The position numbers were made by a program, and so were the translations under genes. Below are positions 1 through 12,072 of a DNA stretch of 64,000 nucleotides, in pieces. Numbering within the stretch: the first letter of the stretch is position 1; each line of letters begins with the position of its first letter. The DNA is taken from positions 6,018,501 to 6,082,500 of the forward strand of contig NC_084896.1 of NCBI RefSeq assembly GCF_958979055.1, given 5' to 3'. Under the pieces are notes generated by a model that saw nothing but the letters and a program-made list of their open reading frames with translations, was not told the origin of the DNA and did not search any database. Source of the stretch: Alnus glutinosa (Eukaryota > Streptophyta > Magnoliopsida > Fagales > Betulaceae).

Positions 1-368
1 GAGGATATTGACACTGTCATTAATTTTACTAAGCTTCCTATCGTATGTGGGTGAGTTTTTATACTTCAATTTTGGGGCCTCAGCTACTTTGGAAGTGTAA
101 TATACTCAGAATTTGTCTTAATTTGATTCTAAAAAAAGAGTACAGGTAATTATTCTTTATTTTAATGTATATTTTATATTTTCAGTTGCTCATTTTCTTA
201 ATATCATACCTCATGGACATGAGGTTTCTGGACTGGTCTGACAAATATCAAAGACAAAAGAAGATGCACCTAGGCAGGGTTAAAAAACTAAATTGGAACA
301 ACAGATCTGGTGTATATTTATGTTGAGCAATTGGTTATTTTCTAAGTGAATGAATGTATTTTCTGCAG
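1..368. other. Unassigned left edge, probably NOC4 intron
   Basis: This stretch precedes the first recognisable NOC4 exon and ends in a good acceptor (ttctgcag at 361-368). None of the three forward frames of the first 60 bases matches the NOC4 residues expected just before that exon. It is probably intron, with the upstream exons outside the window. Nothing else was recognised. Confidence 0.5.
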
Positions 369-3300
369 CTTCTTGATTCTTGCTTAAAATCTCCACTTCT
401 TCCAGCATATTTGGCGGCTGCTTTTGCTAAGAAATTGAGTCGGCTATCACTGTCAGTTCCTCCTTCAGGAGCGTTGGTTGTTATAGCTCTGATTCACAAT
501 CTTTTACGAAGACATCCTTCAATCAACTGTTTGGTGCACCGGGTAGCAATTACAATCTTACCATCATGATTTTTTTTTTCATTAATGTAGTACATTATTT
601 GTTTGATCTTGGTGCAAGTGGGGTGTGTTGGGCTTAGTATGAGTGGTTCATATAATTCTACAGTGTGTTACATAAATTGCTATTCGATAAAACTTTATTC
701 CTTGATTGTTACTTAATGCACTGCTGCACTCTAGATGGGTGTCTACAATATGATTATTCATAGACTGGATACTGTTATGAATTGACAGTGGATACTGTGG
801 TATTAACTCTTGTTGGAAAGATTTAAAGAGAAACGATAGGTCCTCTTTTGGTATTTAATGACTAATGAAAATTGTAAGATTTGGGTTATAGAGGAAATGA
901 TGCTCGGTTTTAGAATACAAACATTATGGCTTAAATATGCTGATAGAATTGCCATTTCTGATTTAGTGAAAAATTTAGAGGTGAGACATGTACTTTTCCT
1001 ATGACAATTAAATTAGATTAGGTCATATTATTCACCCCCAATATTTTTGCAATTATTTTGAATGCAGACTTGGCATAACTGTTTGTAGATCCATAGTTTA
1101 TTTTTCTGCTAAGATCGTAGCTTTTGTTCCTGAAGTTGACAAAGTTAGTAACACACAAGTTGGATACGAAATAGACTTTGGCATCACAGGTTTTTGGATA
1201 AGATTAAAACTCTGGAATGAAATTTCAGAAATATTGGCAGTCAAATTGAGAGAAAAAATGAGAATCTCTTTTAGCAGGAGTTTTGGACACGTCACATTAT
1301 GCTTCAGATTAAGCGTGTCTGATTACTATTCTTGGAGTACTATTAGGTGCTGCTTGTCAGCTTGTGTGGGCAGTAATTATGTACTAACTTTACGACAATT
1401 TTAATCTCTTTTAGCAGGAGTTTTGGACACTTTGCATTATGCTTCAGATTAAGCGTATCTGATTACTATTCTTGGAGTACTATTAGGTGCTGCTTGTGCG
1501 GGCAGTAATTATGTACTAACTTTATGACTATTAATATCTGTTACTTTTGGAACCCTGGATTGATTGGATACCAGTATGTCCAATCCAATTGAGAAAACCC
1601 AAAAAAGTTAACCAAATTTCACTTTTTAAACTTTTGAGACTACATGGATTTGACCCTGTTTCCTCTGATTCTCTAAACAGCATCTTGATTGCAAGTTCTA
1701 CTAATCTTACCTTTTATCAAACTTTGAAGGTTTCTGTATATAATTTGTTAATCCCTTTCATGTTTACTGTGAGAAGGGAATGAATTAGTTAAGTTTGTTC
1801 AGGAAGATGGTGATGAAACGGCAAAAGATAATTCAAAAGCAGAAAAAGGTGACTCTGGAACTGGCTCAGATATGTCCAGCAGGAAACCAGGGATGGATCA
1901 CTTTAACAATGAGGAAAGTAATCCCATAAAGTCCAATGCTATGAGTAAGTATCTTCTTGAATCTTTCTCAATTCCTCTTAAACGTTGGCCCATTATTACC
2001 CGAAGCCAACTCCCAAGTAATTGTGGAAATGGGATTATTGAGCAAGTTTATCCGTCACCTCACTCTGCATGCACTTCTATCATATTTGCATGCTCTTATG
2101 ATGTTTCAGGGAACTCGTAATGTCCATTGAATCAATACATTAACCACTTATTTGGACTGTTATTTTCACATTTCATTTATTTTGGTGTGGAATAATGATG
2201 CAATGTGATTGCAGAAGATGAATTTGTCCGTGATTAAACCCCCTATCAGCACCTTGAGTCTACAATTTTGAAAATTTGGCACGCCAGATGAGAGAGCAAA
2301 GACAGAAATCTTATTGATAATTGACTAGGAGCTCAAAAATTATATATTTACTGGGATTAGACAACCTAACCCTGCAACAATAGAAAATTCTAGAGGCTAG
2401 AAATGAAGGAAAAATTACATAGGATCCCTCCAACTGACAAAAATGGTTAAATAAGGACAACTAAAAATGACTGAAGTGAAAATATAGGCATAAAAATGAT
2501 GTGCTTGAAACCCTGAAAACATGCGAAATCTGGGGATTTTGAGGCCAAAAATGGGCCCAAATGTGTTTTTCTTTGAGGATGTCATACTTTGTCGAGAGTT
2601 TTGTTTTGACAAGTTATGGGCCTCTTAACTCCCCCTCTTAACTTATGGGCCGCTAATGCTCTGTTATTAGCGGAGCATTTGAGCTTTCCCCTCTCTGTAA
2701 GCTCCAGAAATTCCATGAAAACTTGTTCTCATTAAATAATCTTCTGGATGCTCCCAAGTTATGTGGCCTCAGGAAATAGAGCTACACAAAATTATAGGTC
2801 GGGACTTTGCTACTTTTTTGTTGGTTTGGCTTTGAAGGCTCAAATCTCTTTTTTCCATCTTCATTTCGTAGTACTGTCAGGTTTAACCTAAGGAGTTAGG
2901 AGATATCCTGCATGTCATGCAAGCCATGAATGTGAATATCACACAGCTAACTTCTTCCATGCACATTAACGTCTCCTAAGTCCTCTCTCCTGTTTACATT
3001 GCTTGATCTCATTCATTGATATACTTGCACACATTGAAAAACACATAAATATAGATATATCTGAGTGGTGGGGTTACTTTTTTGCGTAACTTCACAAATT
3101 GATGAATATTGTTGGAACAGGAAGTTCGCTTTGGGAAGTTGATACCCTCCGTCACCATTACTGCCCTCCTGTTTCAAGGTATGTACATTTGCATATATAT
3201 ATATATATATATATATTCACTGGTGATTGTAGTATGGTAATATCTCTTCTTTTTTTCTCGTATGGTGCTAGGTTTATTTTGTCACTTGAAAATGATTTGA

Positions 3301-4137
3301 CTGTCAGAGCTAAAACAACTGAAATAACAGTTGAAGATTTCAGTTCGGGTTCGTATGCGACAATTTTTGGGGATGAGGTAATATGCTCATTTCTGTTAAT
3401 CCATAGACAACTTCAGTAATATATATTTTATATAAATAATTGGCCCCATGAGAAGATGGAAGGCTTGTTAACAATGCTGCTCTGCTTTTTATCTCATCGG
3501 GTCAGTCATGAGATACAATTTTAAAGCTTTGATTGGAGCATAACTGGTAGTTGAGAGTCCGGGTCAATATAATATGCCTTTAAATTTTAATAGCCTCTAT
3601 CTAGATGGGTCTTTACACTACCATCTCTGGAGCTTTAACTGAGGGTTACTTCAGTATTACTTCTCTGGGACAATTAAATGCGATGACTATAATTGCTGCT
3701 TCATGGGAGAGGTTTCTGTGTCCTTAAGGTAGGATATTGTCAAAAAGAGTGTCACTACCTTTCATATCGTCAAAAAGAGTGTCTAGAATGCTGGCTCAAA
3801 TTTAGCTGTTAAAATTAGTTTTGTGGCCTTCTAAAGAAATTGATTCGAGGACGCAGTGTGATTGAAGCTTTTGTTCGACTTTTTGGATGTTAAATTCAAG
3901 TTCTCTCAGAGCTGTTTTCTTTCTTTATTGCAGATTAGGCGAAGGGTAAAACAGGTTCCAGTAGCATTCTATAAAGTTACTCCCACCTCTTTGTTCTCGG
4001 AGTCCGATTTTGCTGGTTGGACTTTTAAAAATGATGACAGCAAGGAAGAGGATGATGGCAATGAGGAGAACGAGATTACAAATATATCTGACGAACACGA
4101 TCACCGTTCTGCAAAACGACGAGTAGAGAGTTCATGA
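369..4137 (+). CDS. NOC4: Nucleolar complex protein 4 (NOC4), 3' part
   Basis: This is the C-terminal part of a NOC4 homologue, a CBF/Mak21-family protein. In yeast and plants NOC4 works with NOP14 in the nucleolus in maturation and export of the small ribosomal subunit. Five exons can be read: 369-542, 1803-1944, 3121-3178, 3272-3377 and 3934-4137, with GT-AG introns and matching phases, giving 227 residues to the TGA. Diagnostic blocks are AAFAKKLSRLSLSVPPSGAL, ALIHNLLRRHPSIN, SSLWEVDTLRHHYCPPVSR, LENDLTVRAKTTEITVEDFS and SESDFAGWTF. The tail is acidic (EEDDGNEENE) and then basic. The linker exon (EDGDETAKDNSK...) is variable in the family. The 5' exons, including the start codon, lie outside the window. 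A possible AATAAA signal sits at 4373-4378. Identity is secure; exon borders are my reading. Confidence 0.9.
1258..1521. repeat. Two-copy tandem repeat in a NOC4 intron
   Basis: A segment beginning aatctcttttagcaggag near 1261 recurs near 1403. Each copy is about 120-140 bp and runs on through cttcagattaagcg, a run ending ggagtactattaggtgctgc, and cagtaattatgtactaac. The copies differ by a few substitutions and one short deletion near the end. It lies wholly in the intron between the first two visible exons. It looks like a recent local duplication, not a named transposon. Confidence 0.85.
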
Positions 4138-5133
4138 ACCAGATGCTGTTTCTCTCTGTGCATGTGTACACCACCATTATATTTGAGTCACCATTTTTCT
4201 TTTTGGGCTAGGCTCTTTCATTTTTGTGCGAAGGGGTTGGGGATTTTATAGGCCTAATTTTGTTAGCTGTACACTACAGCAGGTTTTGACCTGCTCTTCG
4301 GCCAATTTATCTATTCCTTGCCAGTGTAATCTGCAATTTCTTTGAGATGAAGTGATCACAGCCAATATAGGTAATAAACAAATTATTTGAAAATAACATG
4401 AAATATAATTGTGTTTAGCACCTCGGTATGGGCAATCATCTATAGTAGAATAATTTATTTATGATCAGAAGGCGAATTATATTGAATGGTCTAGGGCAGT
4501 TTGTGTTTATTCCTTAAGAGGGAGATCGAAACTAGGATATACTAATGGGAAAATTTGCCCTTCTAGTTTTGAACTTTTGACAATCCTTAGTTTGAAGATT
4601 GGCAAGCAAATCATCAAATGGTTATGTCAGGGCGCTTCTAAATTCTATGGAGTCTCGTATTGCTGAAATTTTTACGTTCTCTTAATCATCCAAAAATTTG
4701 TAGGAGTCAGTAAAAAATTTGCGAGTCTTGTAGGGTGCCTCGTGTAGGCACCCTTGGCCCTCCAGCAGTAGGTGGATCGTACGGCCATCTAGTAGTGGGG
4801 TGGCTCGCACAACTGCTTTTCAATAGAGGAGGCGGCTTGGGGTGGCGAGCCACACCTGTTGGATGGGGGTCGCCGCGTGAGCCACACCAACTGCAAAGGT
4901 ATGGCCGACCTTTCTTTTGCTCCCCCTCCTTGCACCGGTTACTTCGGCTCCACTCCCCTCCAAACTCCCTTCCTTGCACCAGATGTGGGCAGTAACTCAC
5001 CCCTTCATTGGAGGAGTGAATTACCGTTTTATTTTTATTTAATTATTTATTATTAAGATAATAAAGAATTAACTTTTTTACATGGTAAAATTATCATCAA
5101 AAAACTTAAAAAGTTAAAATACGATTTTAAAAT
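4138..5133. other. NOC4 3' flank and GC-rich anonymous sequence
   Basis: The first 250 bases are probably NOC4 3'UTR. Bases about 4730-5030 are clearly GC-richer than the surroundings and contain overlapping small ORFs on both strands with no family resemblance. Their repeated use of gtggc/gccac motifs resembles the GC-rich cargo of Mutator-like MITEs elsewhere in the window, but I could not find terminal inverted repeats. No gene is supported. Confidence 0.4.
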
Positions 5134-5301
5134 GAGTAACGCTACATATCACATAAACATTTCACAAATATCCTACAAAACTGATATGACAGGGTCTAGT
5201 AGCCCTTTGATCAATCCATGTTTTTAAATTTTAATATATATCTTACTACATCAACTTTGTGAGATATTTGTGAGACGCTTGTCCGGCATATAGCATTACT
5301 C
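5134..5301. mobile_element. Small MITE with inverted ends
   Basis: A 168-bp palindromic element. The left end, gagtaacgctacatatcaca, is matched in inverted orientation by the right end, which reads gagtaatgctatatgccg on the minus strand. Both arms continue into a shared cacaaatat(c)tcacaaa block. No ORF. Target duplication was not clear, so the superfamily is uncertain. Confidence 0.6.
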
Positions 5302-5684
5302 TCGCTGCATCCCAAAGAGTAAATTGAAATTTTGCAAAAACTCAATAGTGAAAATAAAATCCAATCATTGTAAGGGTGCGTCTGGCATGGCCTAGGTCTG
5401 CTAAACCCAAGGAATCATCAACGAGAATGAACAAGATATTATTTAAAGCATTCTGAAACTGCATCCTCTACAATATTTGAAGTAACTCTTTATGTTTTTC
5501 TGGTATCTGGGGGAGATGGTACATGAAGTTTCAATATGAAAATTCATCGTCTAGTAAATTCAAATCACATACGCAGAGTAAATTCTACTCAATGTTTTCA
5601 TGCTACGCATAAGCTATACATCAAATGCAAGCCATAGTCAGGAGTTCATAGCACATTATTCCAATAGGCTATTGACCATCCAAT
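5302..5684. other. PP2C 3' flank
   Basis: About 380 bases downstream, on the minus strand, of the PP2C stop codon. It probably includes the 3'UTR. Apart from that no structure was recognised. Confidence 0.4.
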
Positions 5685-8181
5685 CTAAGCATTATTTCCC
5701 AATACCTCTTGGAGAAGATCCAGACCTTCTGCCGATATACACCTCTTGAATTGCAATTTTGGGATTGCAAGCCGTGGCGGCGGGTCCGGAGAGAAACATA
5801 CAATCACAACCGTCAGGTTGTCGCACGTATTGCGCTTGAGTGCCTCCCTAACCAGCTCCCTTGAGCATCTCTCAGGATCATTGTGAAGCATTAACTCCTT
5901 CCGTGCAATTGTAACAGCACACTGGCTGCTCATCACATCCCACAGGCCATCACAGCCTAGTATCAAGAATTCATCTTCCTCACTCAGAACCATCTCCTGA
6001 AGCTCTGGCTCTCCACTCAAGGGACAGGATGAGCCCTTGGGACCTTTCATGTGCCAATCTCCGAGGGCACGTGCCACTGATAATTGACCATTAAGGTAGC
6101 CATCATATACCACACCACCAAGTTTCTCGATTCTTAACCTCTCAGAGAAGCAATCAGGTTTATGGTCTTTGGATAGCTCAATTGCCTTGCCTCGTTTCCC
6201 CAACACAGCTCGACAGTCCCCTGCATTGGCAATTAGCATCATCCTGGCAGGAGAGATCATATGTCAAACAAAAGTGGCTTCATCCATCGGGGCATGAAAT
6301 AAATAAAAATAAAAAAGAATTTTGAAGCTAAACCCAACAGACATCGCATCCAGAGAGAAGCCTACATTAAATGGTCAAATTCTTTCTGTAACAAGTTTAA
6401 TTCTACCATCTTCCACAGCAGGTTGGGTTTATTTGATCTCTGATTTTGTGGCCAGCTCTTCACTTGGTCAAACAGGAGGGACCAAGACCCCATTTTGAGG
6501 AAGCTTGACAGGGTTCTGGTTAATACAAATTGGGAGAACTTTTTTTCCTTCTTACTAGGGGGGATCTCTGATCACTCTCCTATGATTGTCAAGCTCTCAG
6601 ACCTTCCCAAGGTTAGGAAACCTTTTGCGTTCTTTAACTTTTAGCAGATTATCTGAACTTCCGAGTCTTAGTGGAAGATGTCTGGAAGGAAGACATCCGA
6701 GGTACTCCGATGTTCCAGCTTTAAAATTACAAAATTATACTTTGCCCATATCTCTGCACTGGATGATAAGATTTGCCAACCTGACCCCAAAGGAAAAATA
6801 AAAAATAAAAAATTCCCAACCATATAGTTTCAGGAACTAGAAAAGCCATAATGAGGACATTCATAGATGAAAGCAACATTAGTAGCCTCCAACCGGCAAA
6901 TGTTGTTAATTGGCAAGAGAAGTTTTATCCTAAGGTTTAGTGAAGAAAGGTTTCTACCTGAGCGTGCAAAGAGTTAAAATGTAAGTTTGATATTTATGAA
7001 GTCTAACTTATTATATACACTAACCATTTTCCTCCATATATAGGCTTCAACATCTCTTCATTACCAATTGATCAATTATTATTCCCTGTGGACATGCATC
7101 CTGAGCCTTGAGGCTAGTGCAGATAAAATTAAAGTCAACCATCATGGTAGTATGTACTTCACAGAACTACCTAACATCCGTCTGACAATCATTTTAATTT
7201 TGTGGTAACATCAAATTCAACCAAGACAAATGCATTTCAAGAAATTAAGTTGCATAGAAAAAAGGCCAACAATAGCAAGTTCAGCTAGAAAAAGCAATTA
7301 CCTTCCAAAAATAAGAGCAGTCAGGGCGGTGGTGCCAGAGGAACTATCAAGAGAAGCAGCATCAGCAAAGGCATGGTCAGCTTTCAGAAAAGCACTTTTA
7401 ATGGCCTTCTTCACACAAATGGGGAAATGAGAGTCCTCAATAATAAATTGAAGAATGTTCTCTCTGATAAATAAAGCTGCATCTATACCCCCATGCCCAT
7501 CAAACACCTGCAGAAGGACAATAATGATCAGATCACATAAATTATGGCATGCTAATATTGCAATTCTTCAGTCACCACCATTCTAACCATTGATTTATTG
7601 ACCTATATTTAAAGTATCAACAATCTAGAAATATAATTTGAAATCTATGATGCCAGCAATTAAATTACAGACCCCATAGAAAGCTCCAGGAGAAGGAAAG
7701 TGTGCAGTTGCACCTAGATGTTCCAGAAGATCATCTATACAGATGTGCTCATCCTCCATATATGGTTTGGGTCCAATCTCCGAGCAGCTTCCGGAACGAA
7801 AAACAGGACTGAACGTGGCATTATGATCTGATCGTGAGTTTGTGCTAACAATCCCAGTATCCAATTCCTAAGCAAAGGAGTTGAAAGGCAGTAAACTAAA
7901 TGCAGGGACAAATTCAGTAAAAAAAAAAACAAAAGATGGATAATGCAATTATCTTAGCTGGTATCTGTGAATACAGATGTTCTTACCAATTCAGTAGTAG
8001 AAGCCAACTGACCCGAGCTCACAGGGCGACATATTGGTGGGAGGTCCCGAGGAGGTTTTCCCATGTTCACTACTTCCGTGCTCTCAACAGTTTTATCATC
8101 TGTTAATGCGGTGACATTCCCCTTTCCGTAACCTTCTTCTGAATTGGAAAGAGGAGGTGGGTATTCAGTCCCTGCAGCCAT
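5685..8181 (-). CDS. Protein phosphatase 2C (PPM family), 384 aa
   Basis: A complete Mg2+/Mn2+-dependent serine/threonine phosphatase. Minus-strand exons are 8181-7987, 7867-7673, 7507-7302 and 6243-5685, together 1155 bases (384 residues plus stop), all with GT-AG borders. The catalytic set is present: PYMEDEH (residues 100-106), VFDGHGG (131-137, with metal-binding Asp133 and Gly134), [14 protein letters not shown] (205-212), [15 protein letters not shown] (296-302, Asp297) and DNLTVV (340-345). The N-terminal 85 residues are low in conservation and the start Met at 8181 gives [10 protein letters not shown]; an in-frame Met exists at 8235 but the intervening sequence looks like leader. It resembles plant PP2Cs of the PP2C22 (DBP1) and neighbouring group, cytosolic or nuclear, and lacks ABI1-type features. 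Substrate unknown. Confidence 0.92.
6400..6800 (+). pseudogene. LINE (L1-type) endonuclease fragment in PP2C intron
   Basis: Inside the last PP2C intron, on the opposite strand, the translation reads [10 protein letters not shown], then [18 protein letters not shown] and [13 protein letters not shown]. These are the diagnostic end blocks of the L1-type AP endonuclease (R-LDR-L and SDH-P). It then decays, with stops, through a stretch resembling the linker to reverse transcriptase. Small indels interrupt the frame. This is a dead 5' fragment of a plant LINE. Confidence 0.8.
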
Positions 8182-9064
8182 TTTGCTTGCTGAGACTTGA
8201 TTCCATTCAATCTGTATCACAGCCAGGCAATTCAAGCCAAGCTTTTTATATCAGTAACTGAACAATTCCTGGTACCTATCAGGGAAGAAAAGAAAAAGGG
8301 GGGGGGGGGGGGGGGGGGGGTTTACAAAAAAAGCTTTGATTTCAGACCTTGTTGGCTTGAACTGTGTACAAAATTTTCAACTCGCTTCGATTTCAGACCT
8401 TGTTGGCTTGAACTGTGAACAAAATTTTCAACTCACTTGCTTCGATTTCAGACCTTGTTGGCTTGAACTGTGAACAAAATTTTCAACTCTTCTCCAACAA
8501 TTCCTATAATCATGATGTCAATACCCAAGTCAAGCAGAGATCAACCACCCACCCAACTGAAATTTTGGAATTACAAAGTACAAAGTCCAAACCTTGCACC
8601 CAATAAGATATTCCCACCCAAAAAAAAAAAAAAAAAACGTTAGCAGGATTATTCACAAACCAAGATCACAATCAACGAAATATCCACAACCCATATACAG
8701 AGTTTCACAAATTTTTAGTATTTAACACAAAACAGATATATTCAACAGAAGATGATTGGCGTGAGTTACCAGAGTACTTGCCGTACAATTGTGGTAAGCT
8801 GGAGAGAGCCCTTGAAATGATGCCCGAGAAGAAAGCAACCCAAAAAGAAGAGTGGTACCCAGAAAGCCACAAAAGTTTCCGAGCTTTCAAACAGAAATAA
8901 TGAGAAGTAAAATAATTGAAAGACTCATGACTGTTGCTGGTCTTGATCCTTGAGCAAAGAGTGAGATTTTTTTTATGAACAAAGACATTAGAATTTGCTG
9001 ACACGTCGTTACGTGGGAGTTTTACGTACTGGATTAGTACGCGGACGGTGGTGTTTTTCAACAA
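8182..9064 (-). other. PP2C leader/promoter region with repeats
   Basis: This is the upstream side of the minus-strand PP2C gene. A splice-donor-like site near 8769 (minus) suggests a 5'UTR exon around 8770-9060 joined over an intron to the coding exon. That is inference. The region holds a G23 tract (8298-8320) and a three-copy tandem repeat, annotated separately. Confidence 0.35.
8338..8490. repeat. Three-copy ~52-bp tandem repeat
   Basis: Three near-identical units begin gatttcagaccttgttggct at about 8338, 8392 and 8447, each followed by tgaactgtg(t/a)acaaaa and ttttcaactc. The units vary only in length of the terminal spacer. It directly follows the G23 tract, in the likely PP2C leader intron. 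Confidence 0.85.
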
Positions 9065-10195
9065 TTGCGGCTGCCATTTTCTGGCCGTCAGATCCTTGCA
9101 CGTTGGAAAAATTAACGGTCAGATGTGGACAAACGTTTTTCACCTAAATTGCAAATGTCGTTGACAGAGGTTGACGACGCATTCGAGATTCGAGGGATAG
9201 AACCCCTGGTGCCCCAATTTTGACGTCGATTCAAACGTGATATATTTAAATATAGACTTTAAAATATATGATTTGAAAACTTAATTTTTAAAAATATAAT
9301 TTATATTTAAAATTATAGATATTTTTAATGTTTTTAAATATAAATTTTAAAAAATACACTTTTAATTGATATATATATATATTTTTTATAATTTTATTTA
9401 AAATCACACTTTTAATCTACAAAATTATAATGCTCAACGTACTCTTAGTCTCCATGACGAAGGCATTATGAGAAGTCTTCTGTTGGCAACGTTCAACTTA
9501 TAAGATACGACTTTATATATATATATTTTATAAGTGACTTTAAAAATATATGAATGGCTACAAGCATGCATTGAGGTGATCATAGGGGTTGTATAAAATA
9601 TATCTCAAAAGTCTATGCGGATAAAGAAAAAAGTAATTATTTAAATTAATGTTTTAGGGCTTAAACTTTCAATTAAGAAGCTAGATTTAACACGTACGTG
9701 AAATATTTTTGATATTATGTTAAATTAATATTATTTATTTTAACAAAAACAAATAAAAAAAAAAAAAAAAAAAGGGGTCAACATCCATGGGACCTTGCTT
9801 GATTATATATTATGCTATTTGATAAAAGGAACCTTTGAAGGCAACCACGTTTTAATATTCTCTATTTCTCATCATGTAATGGTGTCCCTAGACATAAAGA
9901 AAGTGTGACATTCCTATTTAAACTAGAGTTTCTAACTTTAGCTTCTTAAATGCTACTTATAAAACTAGAGTTCCCTAGATAAACTTGGAAAAATCATCCT
10001 ACCTTATTAATTATTGAGCCGTAGTCTCTTAACAAAGTTACCCGAGTAATTTTATAAGGAGGACTAGAGTCGTCTTTGTATCTTCCCGAATATCACGTGC
10101 TTTCAAAATCACCATTAAATTTGAGATGATCATTATTGAATTTTGATCAAACGGTAATTTTAAAAACTACATGACATTTTGGACACAAGGAGGAC
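9065..10195. other. AT-rich intergenic, no gene
   Basis: Very AT-rich spacer with short homopolymers and a degraded copy of a palindromic MITE around 10085-10200 (a tttcaaaatcaccatt arm and a ggtaattttaaaaactac arm). No coding signal recognised. Confidence 0.5.
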
Positions 10196-10455
10196 TTTCT
10201 CCTCTTTAATCAGCTTTTGTTCTTGCAAGAGATATATAAGACAATTCTATTATGGCTCGTGAAGTATTTCATACTTTGAAATCAAATAAAGGACAAGGTG
10301 GTTTAATGGCTTTCAAGATATAGACGGAAAAAGATTTTGACCGTATGGAATGGAATTTTCTGTTGTATATTCCAGATAAACTTGGCTTTCATCCTACATG
10401 GATCAACTAGATTCGTATTTGCTTATCTTCTCCATCATTCTCCATCTTGATTTTT
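10196..10455 (+). pseudogene. LINE reverse-transcriptase fragment
   Basis: Translation gives NSIMAREVFHTLKSNKGQGG, then LMAFKI followed by a stop, DFDRMEWNFL, KLGFHPTWIN and a final RICLSSPSFSIL. This is the start of an L1-type reverse transcriptase, where functional copies have K-D-EKAFD-(V/M)-W. In-frame stops after LMAFKI and after TWIN show it is dead. It is unrelated in position to the endonuclease fragment at 6.4 kb and could come from another copy of the same family. Confidence 0.82.
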
Positions 10456-11649
10456 TTTTTTGGTAGGATTCACATTTGAAATGTATTTTATGTTTTTGTT
10501 TTTGGTTCGTTACCAAACAATGTCGTGGGCCTATACTTGGATACTATATCCCTAAAATATAATGTTACAATCAATGATGATGGTTTAGTGGCTTTAAGAA
10601 AATTCTCAAAATTGTTGGGCATGTACTAGGGTGAGAATTCGACTCCCAAAATGGGAATCCTCAATTTTGTCAATATAAACTATTTTGGGTCTTGCTGATA
10701 CCCTGTTGGGGTTGGGAATGATATGACTTAGTTGGACTTGAGGCAAGTGTACTATGGCCATGCTTAACCAGAACAGTTACAATTGATTTATCCCGCTCTT
10801 GCCTTTTCTAATTAGGAAAAAAAATATCCCTAAAATGTTAATTAATGCCTTTATGTAATTAAAAAAAAAAAAAAAAAAAAAAGGAATTATGAACTTTTAA
10901 CCTAGTAAATTATGAACTCCTCTACTTCCTTTGGTAAATGCGATTTCGTTAGTTTAAAATACAAGGAACCTGTTTGGCAACCCATTGCCAAATTTTTCAT
11001 TTCCTTTTCACTTCTTTCAAAAACATCAAATCAAAAACATTCTTACTTTTTTACACTTTTTACATCATATCAATAATTTTTTATTACTATTCAAATAAAA
11101 AAATTCACTACAAAACAAAACTTTTTCACTTTTCCATAAAACATTCACTAATTTTATATCACATCAATCATTTCTTACTACTATTCAAATTAATATTCCA
11201 TTTTACACTTACTTACCAAACAGGTTCAAGAGCAGTAAAAGAAAGAGATGTACTGTAAAAGTCAAAAAGGTAAAACCTATCAACTCTAGCTCCTAGTCAT
11301 TTGAATATCCGTGAAAACTACATATGAGCTGATTTCCATATATAAAATGGGAAAAATCCAAAACGTGTTTCTTCTTTTAATCATGAGCTGATTTGCATGC
11401 ATTGCAAACAGACAAAAGAAAAGGTTCTCTACGCCATGTTTTACTTAACATGATCAAAATATGACATATTTTGAAATACACGTTTCAGGACATGTTTTTC
11501 ATTTTCCAAAATCCAAACAAAAACATGCCCAAGAAAACGATGTTCGAATTAGCAAAAGAAAACAAGAAATTAGAAGGTGTAAGACTGAAGTAAAAAAGGT
11601 TTACTGTTGTCAATCAAAGCGAGTGAGAAGATCAAAGTGGAGAATGGAT
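10456..11649. other. Intergenic, no gene recognised
   Basis: AT-rich sequence with an A22 tract near 10861. A direct/inverted motif aacctgtttggcaa (about 10967) and ttaccaaacaggttc (11213) brackets about 250 bp that looks like a small decayed MITE with TIR of about 14 bp. No protein family match seen. Confidence 0.4.
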
Positions 11650-11970
11650 CGGAGGATGTTCTATCTTAAATGCCAAAATACCATGGGGGGAGAATTTTAC
11701 TCAGCCTACCAGTTTGGGCAATTGTGCTAAATAATTTCACATTCCATTATATATGCTTTGTATGTGTTGATGAATTGGCTGCCAACATACTTTGAAAAGG
11801 GACTCCAGCTTAGCCTTGAGGAAATGGGCTTTTATAAGACCATGATTCCTTTTTCCAACATGTTTGTATTCTCAAATATTGGTGGTGTTATTGCTGACCA
11901 CTTGATCACCAAGAGGATCTTATCTATGACCGGAACCAAGAAGCTCCTGAACACCATAAGATTTGGTAGT
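11650..11970 (+). pseudogene. PHT4-type anion transporter pseudogene, left part
   Basis: Conserved plant PHT4 (SLC17-like Na+/phosphate or organic anion transporter, MFS) blocks are visible: KIPW, LLSLPVWAIVLNNFTFHY, ALYVLMNWLPTYFEKGLQLS, MIPFSNMFVFSNIGGVIADH and LITKRILSMTGTKKLLNTI. They lie in different frames. One base is extra in the G run near 11683-11688 and one is extra at about 11750 (cattatatatg). After LLNTI the sequence changes abruptly into an LTR at 11971. The rest of the exon reappears at 25395, about 13.4 kb away. Upstream exons are not in the window. Functional members sit in plastid or other membranes; this copy cannot encode a transporter. Confidence 0.85.
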
Positions 11971-12072
11971 TGTGAAAGAAAACATAAAGTTAAAATAAAA
12001 TAAAGCGAAATAATAGAAAAGAGAAGAGATTTTTTGTGGTTCGGTTTATGACCTACGTCTATAGGGTAAAGC

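Noticed and set aside
1..60. A NOC4 exon at the window edge
   Set aside because: No frame matches residues expected before the exon at 369, and a stop or mismatch occurs in each.
4707..5056. Overlapping ORFs in a GC-rich patch after NOC4
   Set aside because: Open on both strands without any recognisable domain; more likely transposon-derived filler.
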